Both the position numbers and the translations under genes were made by a program. From contig JAPOYS010000090.1 in the NCBI GenBank assembly GCA_026706455.1, forward strand, positions 1-63,050: 63,050 nucleotides of DNA, given 5' to 3'. The notes below the pieces were generated by a model, which was not told where the DNA came from, did not search any database, and saw only the letters and a program-made list of their open reading frames with translations. Below are positions 17,001 through 25,784 of the stretch, in pieces; position 1 is the first letter of the stretch; each line of letters starts with the position of its first letter. Source of the stretch: Chloroflexota bacterium. Lineage in GTDB: Bacteria > Chloroflexota > Anaerolineae > Aggregatilineales > Phototrophicaceae.

Positions 17001-17966
17001 TCAAGCCCGCCAGAAGGCCTCGCTCAGGTACTTGTAGGCGTTATCGGGGAAAAGCGTGACCACCGTGCCGCTTTGCTCGCGCTCGGCCAGACCCTCAGCC
17101 ACGCGCAAGGCACCGATCATAGCGGCCGCCGAGCTGATGCCCACCAGGTAGCCCTCTTCGCGCGCCAGCCGCAGCGCCATCGCATGCGCCTCTTCCGTGC
17201 GCACGGACAGCGCCGCATCGGCGAAGCCAGCGTCAAAGATGCCCGGCTTGATCGCCGACTCCATGTGCTTCAAGCCTTCGAGACCGTGGAAGGGCGAATC
17301 CGGCTCGACTGACACAATCCGTACAGCGGCGCTGTATTCCTTGAGGCGGCGGCCCGCGCCCATCAGGGTGCCGCTCGTGCCCAAGCCAGCCACAAAATGC
17401 GTCGCCGCGCCGGCCGTCTGCCGCCAGATCTCAGCGCCTGTGCCTTGATAATGCGCGCGCCAATTGGCTGGATTGCCGTACTGATCGGCGTAAAAGTAAC
17501 GGTCGGGCTCGCGAGCGGCCAGCGCTTGCACCGCTTCCAGCGCGCCGTCCGAGCCTTCCAGCGGGTCGGTGAAAACCAGCTCGACATCGTAGGCGCGTAA
17601 TATGGCGACGCGCTCGGGACTGACGTTCTCCGGCAGGAAGAGCTTGACCGGGTAGTCTTTGGCCGCGCCGATCATGGCGTAGGCGATGCCGGTATTGCCG
17701 CTGGTGCTATCGAGGATGGTCTTGCCGGCAAGCAGTTCGCCTGCCGCTTCAGCGCTGCGGATGATGCTGTAGGCGGCGCGGTCCTTGACGCTGCCGCCCG
17801 GGTTCTGCCACTCCGCCTTCGCCAGCACGCGAACATCAGCCGGCAGATGTTTGGTCACGCGCCGGAAGCTGAGCAGGGGCGTATTGCCGATCTGTCGCTC
17901 AATATCACTCGCGGCGTCGACGGGCGCGTTCTGAGCCTCACGCTCGTAATCGGCGACGATGTTCAT
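17001..17966 (-). CDS. Cysteine synthase family protein
   Basis: A PLP-dependent beta-replacing enzyme of the O-acetylserine sulfhydrylase / cystathionine beta-synthase group. The PLP lysine is Lys61 in NPGGSVKDR, and the substrate loop STSGNTGIA follows. The phosphate loop GLGTSGTLMG and the C-terminal ISSAAA motif are also present. It is closer in style to CysM-like enzymes than to CysK, but this cannot be fixed by eye. The start chosen is the ATG at 17966, which gives 321 residues; the extra upstream in-frame sequence is not conserved-looking. Confidence 0.88.
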   Translation of the reverse strand: MNIVADYEREAQNAPVDAASDIERQIGNTPLLSFRRVTKHLPADVRVLAKAEWQNPGGSVKDRAAYSIIRSAEAAGELLAGKTILDSTSGNTGIAYAMIGAAKDYPVKLFLPENVSPERVAILRAYDVELVFTDPLEGSDGALEAVQALAAREPDRYFYADQYGNPANWRAHYQGTGAEIWRQTAGAATHFVAGLGTSGTLMGAGRRLKEYSAAVRIVSVEPDSPFHGLEGLKHMESAIKPGIFDAGFADAALSVRTEEAHAMALRLAREEGYLVGISSAAAMIGALRVAEGLAEREQSGTVVTLFPDNAYKYLSEAFWRA

Positions 17967-18011
17967 ACTTGCCTCGAAAGATGTCCAATGCTGTCTCAAC
18001 AAAAAAGCCAA

Positions 18012-18437
18012 CCTGCATTGGCGCGCGCCTGCCCGGCTTCCGTTGCAGGGCGCCGCGCCTTGATGCCAGTTGACTTCGATCTCGGTCTCGATTGCTGTTG
18101 GCTGTTACTTCAGGCGGCTAGGCTCCCGTCCATTCGCAACAACAACAGCAGCAGTTGCGCTTTCGCATCTGGCTTGCCAGTCTCATCCGCTACGCAGAAA
18201 GAGCATAGCGACTAACTTGCGCTCTGTCAACTTCGCGTCCCTTTTGGGAGCGGCTAACTTGGCGGCCATGATTTACACAAGGATTGTGTGTAGAGGCGAC
18301 ACTGGTGTCGCCCTCAATTGCCAAGACAGGTTTAGGGCGAGCCTTGGCTCGGCCCTACAAATCGTTAGGGGCGGGCACATCCTTCACAGTAGACACTCCC
18401 TCCCTTTTGGCTGCATTCGGCGCGGAAGTCTTGCGCC
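18012..18437. other. Intergenic stretch, no gene seen
   Basis: This 426-base gap has no supported reading frame. Two REP-like palindromes (GGCGACACTGGTGTCGCC and GGGCGAGCCTTGGCTCGGCCC) lie between 18295 and 18357. The rest shows nothing recognisable. Confidence 0.5.
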
Positions 18438-20645
18438 TCAAGCGTCGTCCCGCTGAGCCGGCGCAGCGAAGCGGAGGCCCGGCAACTCCAGCATGTTTTC
18501 GGGGTGGGCAATAGCCAGGCGCTGCCCAAGGCTCTCGTCATACCAGCCGATGTAAATGCTGTGTTCCTTTGTATAACCGGGCGGCAACTGGAACTCATGC
18601 CGCGTGATGAAGTTCTCGCCCGCTTTGAAGAAATCGAGGCGCGCCGGCGGATTGCCATCGGCTTGTGCTACGATCTCAAAGGGCGCGTTGGGCTGGTAGG
18701 GTTCAGCAAGCGCGATGGCGAAGACGCGCAGATCGCCCGCGATTTCCCGCCGCAGTTGCCATTCCAGTTCCAGAATATGCCCGTCGCTGAAACGCCAGGC
18801 GGCGAGGCGGATGGCGTCGCCGAAAACGGCGTCGGCTCTGCGGGCCTCCGCGCCCAGCGACACTGGCGCCTCGGCATCAATGAAGGCGCCTATGGGAATG
18901 ATATAGGCTTTGACCTGCTCGCCCGACTCCAGAATTGGGCGAATGTCGGCGCCCTTGGGAAAGGCATGCCAGCCGATGTGCAGCCGAACAGCGGAGGCGC
19001 CCTCCGCGGCTGCCGGTATCTGCAAAATGTAATCGTCTTTGTAGATGGCGCTCGGCCGCCACCAGGTCGTGGGCAGGCTGCCCCAGCCGGGAAAACTGTC
19101 GATGGTCGCCAGCGCTCCGCCTGAGCTGTCGAGAAGGGTGATGAACAAGGCATGCGGCTCGCTTGATTGCGCTGAGGGCTGCCAATACAGCGTAAGCGGG
19201 ATCTCATCGCCGGGGGACCAGCGCCGCGGCGGTGGCAGCTCGTAGCCGATCAAGCGGATCTCGCCCCAGTGGACATCGACGCGATGCGCTGACGCGGGAA
19301 GACCCTCGACCTGCGGCGGGTGATCGTACTGCGGAATGATGTACAGAATGGGCGCGGCGATACTGAATGCCAACATGAGCAGGGCGATTAAGGGAGCGGG
19401 CAGCCGAATTGCGCAAATCCCCAGCGCCAGGAGCAGGCTGATAGCGGCGATGGTTGGGAAGAGCAAGCGCCCTTGAGAAGCCGTCGTTTGCAGCGAATAC
19501 CATATCAGCGAGGCGCCTCCGAGAGCCACCAGCAGACTGAGGGTCATGAATGCGCCCAGGGCAAAGCGGTCACGTCTGATTCGCAGCAGGTGGATGACGA
19601 GCCCGACGACCGCGACGATCGACAAGCTGTCCATCGCCTGATAATGCAGCGGGCTGGTAAAGATGCTGAACCAGCCGAACAAGCCCCAATAACTGTAGCG
19701 GAAGCCCTCCGATTCATCGGTCAGCAGCTGCAACAAGGACGAGTTGCGGCCGCCATAGTGGTCAATTAGCGCGTTCGTTCCGAATAGCTCGCCGTATAGC
19801 ATGACGTTGCGCAGATACCACCAGCTGGCGATGACCAGCCAAAACAGCAGCATTGATAAAGCCAAGACGACGAATCCGCGCCGATCTCCTTTGCGCCGCG
19901 CCGTGAAAAATGCAGCCGCGCCCACAGCCAATATCGGCGCCAGACCGCTTAATTTCGACAGCGACGCCAGCGCAATCAGCAGGCTGATGAGCAGGCTGCG
20001 CCGCGTTTCGAAGCCATCGCGCAGCATCAGAAGCGTTTGCCAGGTGATCAGCGAGACCAGCATGGTCACCAAATTGTCGTTGCTTATGGAAGACGAGACA
20101 AACAGGAATTGCGGATTGAAGGCGGCGAGCGCTGTCGCCAAAAGCGCGAACCCGGCCGAACGCGGCTGGATCGTCCTGGCCGATTTGTAAACAGCGTAGA
20201 CCGTCACCGCGCTCATACTTAGCGTGAGCAGCCGAATGATGGTTAGCGCCAGCGATGTGCCCTCCAGATTTGGCGGATGGGGCTGGCGGTAAAACACTTG
20301 ATTGCGATTGCCGAGACGCGCCGGATGACCGGCGATGACGAGCGGATTCCGCTGGAAAAAGTCAACAAAATCGGCGGTGTCGATGGCTTGCCAGATCGGC
20401 GTCATCAACAAGTAATAGAGTGGAGGTTGGCTGCCTTCGTGGGCAAATAGCTCATCGTGGTCCGGCGATTGGACCGGCAGCGCGCCCCCATGATCCGCTA
20501 TCCATTTGATGAAGCCGACGTGGTAAATGCTGTCTGGCGATTCAAAATGCGGCGAGGCGTACAGATATGTCAAGCCGACGCAGAAAAACGCCAGCGGCAG
20601 CAGCCAGTGGAGCGGCAGCTTTTGCCATGACAACAGACGGCGCAT
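18438..20645 (-). CDS. Large GT-C-type integral membrane protein
   Basis: A 735-residue protein with about ten transmembrane helices in the first 430 residues, followed by an extracytoplasmic, beta-rich region. The first loop contains ESPDSIYHVGFIKWI, an acidic motif like the D/E-x-D/E of lipid-linked sugar transferases (GT39/ArnT-like). The GSQPPLYYLLM motif matches the family's second loop. The C-terminal 300 residues have repeated short strands (HWGEIRLIGYELP, DEIPLTLYWQP, HIGWHAFPKGADI), suggesting two beta-sandwich modules. Probably a polyprenyl-phosphate-sugar transferase acting outside the cell membrane; substrate unknown. The ATG at 20645 is preferred because the upstream residues are not hydrophobic or conserved-looking. 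Confidence 0.7.
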   Translation of the reverse strand: MRRLLSWQKLPLHWLLPLAFFCVGLTYLYASPHFESPDSIYHVGFIKWIADHGGALPVQSPDHDELFAHEGSQPPLYYLLMTPIWQAIDTADFVDFFQRNPLVIAGHPARLGNRNQVFYRQPHPPNLEGTSLALTIIRLLTLSMSAVTVYAVYKSARTIQPRSAGFALLATALAAFNPQFLFVSSSISNDNLVTMLVSLITWQTLLMLRDGFETRRSLLISLLIALASLSKLSGLAPILAVGAAAFFTARRKGDRRGFVVLALSMLLFWLVIASWWYLRNVMLYGELFGTNALIDHYGGRNSSLLQLLTDESEGFRYSYWGLFGWFSIFTSPLHYQAMDSLSIVAVVGLVIHLLRIRRDRFALGAFMTLSLLVALGGASLIWYSLQTTASQGRLLFPTIAAISLLLALGICAIRLPAPLIALLMLAFSIAAPILYIIPQYDHPPQVEGLPASAHRVDVHWGEIRLIGYELPPPRRWSPGDEIPLTLYWQPSAQSSEPHALFITLLDSSGGALATIDSFPGWGSLPTTWWRPSAIYKDDYILQIPAAAEGASAVRLHIGWHAFPKGADIRPILESGEQVKAYIIPIGAFIDAEAPVSLGAEARRADAVFGDAIRLAAWRFSDGHILELEWQLRREIAGDLRVFAIALAEPYQPNAPFEIVAQADGNPPARLDFFKAGENFITRHEFQLPPGYTKEHSIYIGWYDESLGQRLAIAHPENMLELPGLRFAAPAQRDDA

Positions 20646-20779
20646 GCCTGCTTTAAGGCCTCGCCAAGTTGAAGTAATCCAATTTGCGCATGGGCTGCTC
20701 CGGCGCGAGACTGCCATTCACCAGCATCCATGTTACACTCTGTGGACTTCTAAAGCTATCGTAAGGAAGCGATCTCAAC

Positions 20780-21550
20780 ATGCGTCTGGCGATAATCTCG
20801 GACATCCACGGGAACTTCCCCGCGCTGCAAGCGGTCCTCGCTGATATGGAGCGCTGCGGCGGCATCGACCTGATCTGGTGCCTGGGCGATCTGGCCGCGC
20901 TGGGCGGGCAGCCTCACGAGTGCGTGCAAGCGCTCTTGGCGCTGCGCGAGCGGCACGGCGAGGACAAGTGCAAAATTATCGGCGGCAACACCGATCGCTA
21001 TCTCGTGACCGGCGCGCGCATCGCCTTCTCCCCGCCAACGGAAGCGGAAGATTTCCCAGCCTATCGCGACAATATCCTGAGCATGAGCGCCATCAATGCC
21101 TGGAACATGGAGGCCCTGAGCTGGGACGACTTTAGCTTGCTGCGCGAAATCCTAGGGCGCGAACTGAAGCTGCCGGTCGCAGGCTATGGTTCAGTGATTG
21201 GCTTCCATGCCATACCCGGCGACGATGAGTCGACGGCGCTGATGCCCGAGAGCGCGGACGAAGAAGCGGCTGACGCGCTGCTCGATCGCGGCGGGCGGCT
21301 GGCGCTCGCGGGTCACACGCATCTGGCGATGGATCGTCAGGTCGGCGGCTGGCGCGTGATCAACCCGGGCAGCGTGGGTCTGTCGTTCGGGAATCCGGGC
21401 GTCGCCGAATGGGCGCTGCTGGAGTGGCGCGAGGGCGCGCTGCATGTCGATCTGCGGCGCCTGCCCTACGATGTGGCTGGAACGCTGCAAGAGTGGGGGC
21501 GCTTGGGTCATCCTGAAATCGACTGGATAGGCTCGAAACTGACCGGTTGA
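20780..21550 (+). CDS. Metallophosphoesterase, YfcE-like
   Basis: A calcineurin-type phosphodiesterase with a two-metal centre. Motifs in order: SDIHGN (Asp8, His10), LGD (Asp37), GGNTD with the catalytic Asn at about residue 71, and GHTH near residue 178, followed by NPGSVG. The layout fits the small YfcE/MJ0936 group acting on phosphodiesters; the natural substrate is unknown. A paralogue with the same domain order lies at 46489-47220. Confidence 0.88.
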   Translation: MRLAIISDIHGNFPALQAVLADMERCGGIDLIWCLGDLAALGGQPHECVQALLALRERHGEDKCKIIGGNTDRYLVTGARIAFSPPTEAEDFPAYRDNILSMSAINAWNMEALSWDDFSLLREILGRELKLPVAGYGSVIGFHAIPGDDESTALMPESADEEAADALLDRGGRLALAGHTHLAMDRQVGGWRVINPGSVGLSFGNPGVAEWALLEWREGALHVDLRRLPYDVAGTLQEWGRLGHPEIDWIGSKLTG

Positions 21551-21688
21551 GGCAAAGCGAAGCTCGTGAACCGGAAGCTATTCTTCGCCTTCGGATTTTG
21601 CCTGTGGCTGCTGGCGACAGTCCTGTTTCGCTTGGCTGCTGTTCGCCTAGGCCAGTGTGCTGGCGGCCGCCTTCGCGCTCTTCAGCGA

Positions 21689-22930
21689 TTAGTCATCAAT
21701 CAGGATTATCCGGGGCTTGCGCAGCCAAAAGCCGAGCGCATAGGTCAATATCCCGGCCGCGACCGCTAGCAGGCAGATGATCCAAACGACGGTAAGCGGC
21801 AGCAGCAGCTCCCGCAGAGCCTCCGCGTCTACGATGCCGACTCGGCGCAGGTAGATTTCCACGACGCCGCGGCCTGCTTGCGTGATAGCCGCCAGACCGA
21901 CGCCAAAGACCATCAGCCAGAGCGGCGTATAACCGGTCACGCGCTGGTTGTCGCCGCGCAGGGTCGACGCCGCCTCATTGACAAACCCCAACACGATCGC
22001 CAGCAGCGCCCAGCGAGCCAGCCAATCCTGAGCGGCAGCCAGGTCGGTCCCGCGCATCGCCGCATTGATCGCCGGCTGGCTGCTGAGCGTTCCCAGGAAG
22101 CCGCCGCCGACCAGCCAGAACAGGGTCGCCAGCGCGATCCAGTGGGTCGCCAGCGTCGCGTTCTCGTTCCGGCTAGCGAGCGCGCGGTAGCTGTGCCCAG
22201 CCAGGATCATATAGCAGAGCGGGACGAGCGCAGCCGCGCCGACGGCGATGACCGGCGGCAGTCCCAGGCGTCCCAGGCTGATCAGCCCGCCGGCGAGGAA
22301 TACCAGCACTGCCACAATACGCAGGCCCTCTTGCAACCATTCGTCATCGACCCGGCTATAGCGCCGCATCAGCCAAAACATGACGCTCAGCCCGGCGATG
22401 GGGTAGGCGACCTGGATGCGAAAAGCGCGCGCCGCGTCGAGCGCCTGGCCCGCGAGCGGCTGCGCCCCGAGAAAGCTGACGGCGATGAGCAGCAAGCCAA
22501 TCTGCCAGACGCGCAAAAAAACGGATGTCTCTCCACGGCGGTAGCTGGCCGCCAGCGCAATGAGCGCGAGAAACGCGGCTGCCAACTCCAGCGCTCCCGC
22601 AAAATCAAAGGGAGTGAGGGTGAGCGATGCGATGACCAGCGCCGTCCAGAGCCGCCCCAGCCACGGCGCCCGTTCGACGCTCAGTTCGGCGCCCGCCAGC
22701 ATGATGCCAGCGCTGATCAACCCGCCGAGCGTGACCAGCTCGAATAGTCGCCGCGTGGCTTGGCTAAGCGTCGACTGCTCGGCGACATCCGCGAGCGGAC
22801 TCGCCGGCAACTGGGTTAATGCGGAGAAGCAGAAGCCGACGCCAACGATGACGAGCAGCAGCACGATTCGCGTCAGCAGGCGATAGAGCGCCAGCCCCCG
22901 CCGCGATAGCTGAATACCGCCGCGCCTCAT
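21689..22930 (-). CDS. Polytopic membrane protein of unknown function
   Basis: A 413-residue protein with about twelve hydrophobic segments and short charged loops. The arrangement, with a GTLSSQPAIN segment followed by WLARWALLAIVLGFVNEA, faintly resembles haem-copper oxidase subunit I-like proteins. I cannot identify the histidine ligands, so no function is assigned. It starts inside the stop codon of the upstream GT-C gene (overlap 22927-22930), so the two are co-translated. Confidence 0.65.
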   Translation of the reverse strand: MRRGGIQLSRRGLALYRLLTRIVLLLVIVGVGFCFSALTQLPASPLADVAEQSTLSQATRRLFELVTLGGLISAGIMLAGAELSVERAPWLGRLWTALVIASLTLTPFDFAGALELAAAFLALIALAASYRRGETSVFLRVWQIGLLLIAVSFLGAQPLAGQALDAARAFRIQVAYPIAGLSVMFWLMRRYSRVDDEWLQEGLRIVAVLVFLAGGLISLGRLGLPPVIAVGAAALVPLCYMILAGHSYRALASRNENATLATHWIALATLFWLVGGGFLGTLSSQPAINAAMRGTDLAAAQDWLARWALLAIVLGFVNEAASTLRGDNQRVTGYTPLWLMVFGVGLAAITQAGRGVVEIYLRRVGIVDAEALRELLLPLTVVWIICLLAVAAGILTYALGFWLRKPRIILIDD

Positions 22931-24396
22931 TCGCTTCCGCGCTTCAGCCGATAAACCGCCGCCGCGCCATGATCGAAGATCTCGGCCGTCTCGAAAGCCA
23001 ATTCATAGCGCGCCTCGACAATTGCTAGCAAGCGCCCGATGCCCGGCTGTCCCGCCGGCGTCAAGTCGGGGAAGACGATGATCCAGGTCGGCGGCGCGTC
23101 TTCCCATTCCTCCGTCAGCGTCCGCAGCACGCGATCGGGCCTAAAATACCAGCGCCAGCCTTTGACCCAGAGGCCCGGCGGGAGCAGGCCCGTCAGCGGA
23201 TGCAGTTGCGGCGTGCTGTCGGTTTCGGGCAGGACGAAAAGCGTATCACCGGCGTCCGCTCGCTTGCGGAGCTCAGCCGCCAGCGGACGGAACTCGTCGT
23301 AGGCGAGGATTGCGCCCGCGCCCACCGGCGTCGGCAAATAACTGACGGCGCCCGTCCAAAGCCAGCCGAGACCGCCGGCAAAGAGCAAACCGGCCAGGGC
23401 GGCGCGAGGCGCGTCCCAAGCCGGGCGATCGGCGAGCGGCGGCAATATCCGCGCCAGAACGACGCCCGACATGGCGGCCGCCAAGGGCAGGTGCGCCATG
23501 ACGTGGTTTTCGCCGACGCGCGGATAAAGCAGCGCCAGCGTCGACAGCCAGAATGCAACAAGGATGAGCTGCCGCCTATCGCCCCGCAGCGCGAGCGCGG
23601 CGAAGGGGAAGACGAGCGCGTTGCTCACCAGCAGCTTGCGGAACAAATCGCCATCGAGCGGCACGCCCTCCATCGCGCCGCTGAGATTGAAAGTCCAATT
23701 CCAGAATATGTAGCTTTCGAGCAGCCCCGCCCCCCATAAGGCGATCCATTGCAGCAGCGGCAGGGCGAGCGCGGCGGCTGCGTAAATCAGGACCGAGCGC
23801 CGCCCTTCGCTCAGAAGCAGCCAGGCGCCCATCAATACGAGGGGCAGCCAAGCATGTTGCTTGAATAGCGTCGCCGCGCCCATCAGCAAGCCGGCGACTG
23901 CGATATGCCCCGCGGTTCGGCGCTCATGATCGCGGCAATACGCGACAAGCGCGCCCAAAACGCAGAGCGCCAGCAGCGTGTCGAAATAGAGCAGCACATT
24001 GCCATAGACCGGCACCCACCAGGCATAGGCGGCCGCGCCGAGCAAACCCGCCCATTCATCGTCCGCCACTTGCTTCGCAAGCAGAAACACCAGCGCGGTT
24101 GATGCGATTACCAGCAGGATGTTGAGCATCTTGACGAGGGCGCCCGGGTCGATGTCGATGAGCGCGATGGCGGCCGCCGCCAGCAGCGAGCTGCCGGGAG
24201 CGTGCTGTTCCCAGATGTCGCCGAAGAGCGTCATGCCCTGATTCATCATCCAGGGGATGGCGACTTGACCCGAATGGGCGGCCGGCGCCAGCCAAAACAG
24301 GTGCGTGAGGATTTGCAGGTTGAGCAGGGCGACAAGCAGGCGGCGCGGCAAGGCGGCCTCCCCTTTGTGGCAATGCGAGCGTCGAGCCTGGTTCAT
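22927..24396 (-). CDS. GT39/ArnT-like membrane glycosyltransferase
   Basis: A 489-residue membrane protein with a GT-C architecture: N-terminal helix, a first outer loop with DIWEQHAPGSSLL (the family's acidic D/E plus Q-x-P-G pattern), then about ten helices and a soluble C-terminal domain of about 130 residues. Such enzymes move a sugar from a polyprenyl-phosphate carrier to lipid or protein outside the membrane. First gene of a two-gene unit with the polytopic protein downstream. Donor and acceptor unknown. Confidence 0.75.
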   Translation of the reverse strand: MNQARRSHCHKGEAALPRRLLVALLNLQILTHLFWLAPAAHSGQVAIPWMMNQGMTLFGDIWEQHAPGSSLLAAAAIALIDIDPGALVKMLNILLVIASTALVFLLAKQVADDEWAGLLGAAAYAWWVPVYGNVLLYFDTLLALCVLGALVAYCRDHERRTAGHIAVAGLLMGAATLFKQHAWLPLVLMGAWLLLSEGRRSVLIYAAAALALPLLQWIALWGAGLLESYIFWNWTFNLSGAMEGVPLDGDLFRKLLVSNALVFPFAALALRGDRRQLILVAFWLSTLALLYPRVGENHVMAHLPLAAAMSGVVLARILPPLADRPAWDAPRAALAGLLFAGGLGWLWTGAVSYLPTPVGAGAILAYDEFRPLAAELRKRADAGDTLFVLPETDSTPQLHPLTGLLPPGLWVKGWRWYFRPDRVLRTLTEEWEDAPPTWIIVFPDLTPAGQPGIGRLLAIVEARYELAFETAEIFDHGAAAVYRLKRGSE

Positions 24397-24503
24397 CGTA
24401 GCAGACGCGGATAAAACCTGTCTAGCATTAAGGGTCGCTTGCGGGCGCGCCGAAAACCGTTACAGTAGCAGTGATGACTGGTCTCACAGCTTGAGCTTGG
24501 ACA

Positions 24504-25127
24504 TTGGCTGCCTTTGAAGACAACTACTTCGAACAGGGCTTGCGGCTGCTGGATGGCGGCGACTTTGACGAAGCGGTCGCCATGTTTGACCGCGCCATCA
24601 AGCTGGGTCTGGGCGATTTGGCTGCCATCCATGTTTGTCGCGGCGAGGCGCTGGCGGGGCTAGGTCGTTGGGAAGCCGCCATCGAAAGCGTCAACGCCGC
24701 GCTTGCGATCGAGCCCTATCTGGCGGCCGCCTATTATGAGCGCGGGCTAATCCGCAGCCAGCAAGGCGACTTCGACCTGGCGATAAACGACTACACGATG
24801 GCGATTCATATCGAGCCCGATTTCGCGGAAGCCTATTTCAGTCGGGCGCTGGCTTACGAAGAGCGCAAGCGCTACGCCGAAGCCGAAGCCGATCTGACGC
24901 GAGCGCTGGACTTGAATCCGCAGGAGTTGGGCGCCTATGAAGCGCGCGGGCGCGTCCGGGCGGCGCACTTCAATTTCGACGGCGCCATCGCCGATTTAAG
25001 CGCCTACCTGCGCAGCGGCGGCGGCAAGCAGTTCGACAACCACAGCGAGACGCAGGGTTACCTGCTGATCTTGCGCGCGCAGCGGCTGCTGTGGCGGCTG
25101 ATTCCGAAGCGGGGGCGGGGCGGGTAA
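24504..25127 (+). CDS. Tetratricopeptide repeat protein
   Basis: A 207-residue protein with about five TPR units, each 34 residues. Consensus residues such as G-x-x-x-x-A and A-x-x-x-x-x-x-A-L are visible (for example AYYERGLIRSQQGDFDLAI and AYFSRALAYEERKRYAEA). No catalytic domain; a protein-protein interaction scaffold. TTG is taken as the start because no in-frame ATG lies upstream of the first repeat. Confidence 0.82.
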   Translation: MAAFEDNYFEQGLRLLDGGDFDEAVAMFDRAIKLGLGDLAAIHVCRGEALAGLGRWEAAIESVNAALAIEPYLAAAYYERGLIRSQQGDFDLAINDYTMAIHIEPDFAEAYFSRALAYEERKRYAEAEADLTRALDLNPQELGAYEARGRVRAAHFNFDGAIADLSAYLRSGGGKQFDNHSETQGYLLILRAQRLLWRLIPKRGRGG

Positions 25128-25135
25128 GCGAAACG

Positions 25136-25164
25136 TTGCAATAGTCATGTCAGTAGAGTATTGT
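25136..25164 (+). promoter_or_regulatory. Promoter of toxin-antitoxin pair
   Basis: TTGCAA (25136-25141), 17-base spacer, TATTGT (25159-25164), about 47 bases before the antitoxin ATG. Confidence 0.45.
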
Positions 25165-25210
25165 TTGCTTGAAGCCGACCCTCAAGCAGCCGAGTCTGGA
25201 GAGCAAATCA

Positions 25211-25408
25211 ATGGAAGCTAAACCGCGAATCAAGGAGCGCGCGCAGGCATCCGAAGCGGACATGGCCGCCCAAGCGGAGTTTCTCGAAGATATCCAGGTC
25301 AGCTTGAAAGAAATGCAAGAGGGCAAAGTCCTGCCGGCCGAAGAGGCGCTGAATCTGATTGAACTGGGCTCGGACGACGATGAGCTTGAAAGTCGTCTTC
25401 CCCAATAG
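25211..25408 (+). CDS. Putative antitoxin
   Basis: A 65-residue acidic protein beginning MEAKPRIKERAQ. It lies immediately upstream of, and overlaps, a RelE/ParE-type toxin gene (overlap 25380-25408), the usual antitoxin-first order. No DNA-binding motif is obvious. The helical, acidic C-terminus could mask the basic toxin. The ATG at 25211 follows GGAGAG. The identity as an antitoxin rests mainly on position. Confidence 0.65.
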   Translation: MEAKPRIKERAQASEADMAAQAEFLEDIQVSLKEMQEGKVLPAEEALNLIELGSDDDELESRLPQ

Positions 25409-25715
25409 GTTTACGAGGAAAGCAAATCGTCTCGCCCGCAAGCATCGGTCGTTAACTGAGGGACTTCGCGCCTTACATGAGCAACTTTCCACAGGAGAAA
25501 GACCCGGCGACCGGTTGGTTGGCGTGGGCGTCGAAGTATATAAAACTCGCCTGGCGAATCCCTCTGGGCGTAGAGGGAAGTCCGGAGGATTTCGTGTTGC
25601 CTATCATATTGGGCTCAATCAGATAACTCTGCTAGCGGTTTGCCTTAAGCCCAAGTGCGATGAAGTTAGACCGCAGCAAACCCGCCAAATCCTTAGAGAA
25701 CTCGGCTTGAGTTAA
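25380..25715 (+). CDS. RelE/ParE-family toxin
   Basis: A 111-residue basic protein with the RelE/ParE layout: an N-terminal helix with many Arg/Lys residues (FTRKANRLARKHRS), then strands around VYKTRLANPSGRRGKSGGFRVAYHI and a short C-terminal helix. In RelE-type toxins this surface cleaves mRNA on the ribosome; ParE-type members inhibit gyrase. Which activity applies is not clear. The start at 25380 overlaps the antitoxin gene, implying translational coupling. Confidence 0.75.
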   Translation: MSLKVVFPNRFTRKANRLARKHRSLTEGLRALHEQLSTGERPGDRLVGVGVEVYKTRLANPSGRRGKSGGFRVAYHIGLNQITLLAVCLKPKCDEVRPQQTRQILRELGLS

Positions 25716-25784
25716 CGGGTTCAGGTCTCTGCTATAAAAGCTTCAAACATGACAAGCGATGGCGGCGAAACGCCGGGCTACATC

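Noticed and set aside
18012..18437. Small open frames in the gap between the cysteine synthase and GT-C genes
   Set aside because: They have no ribosome-binding site or family features and cross REP-like repeats.
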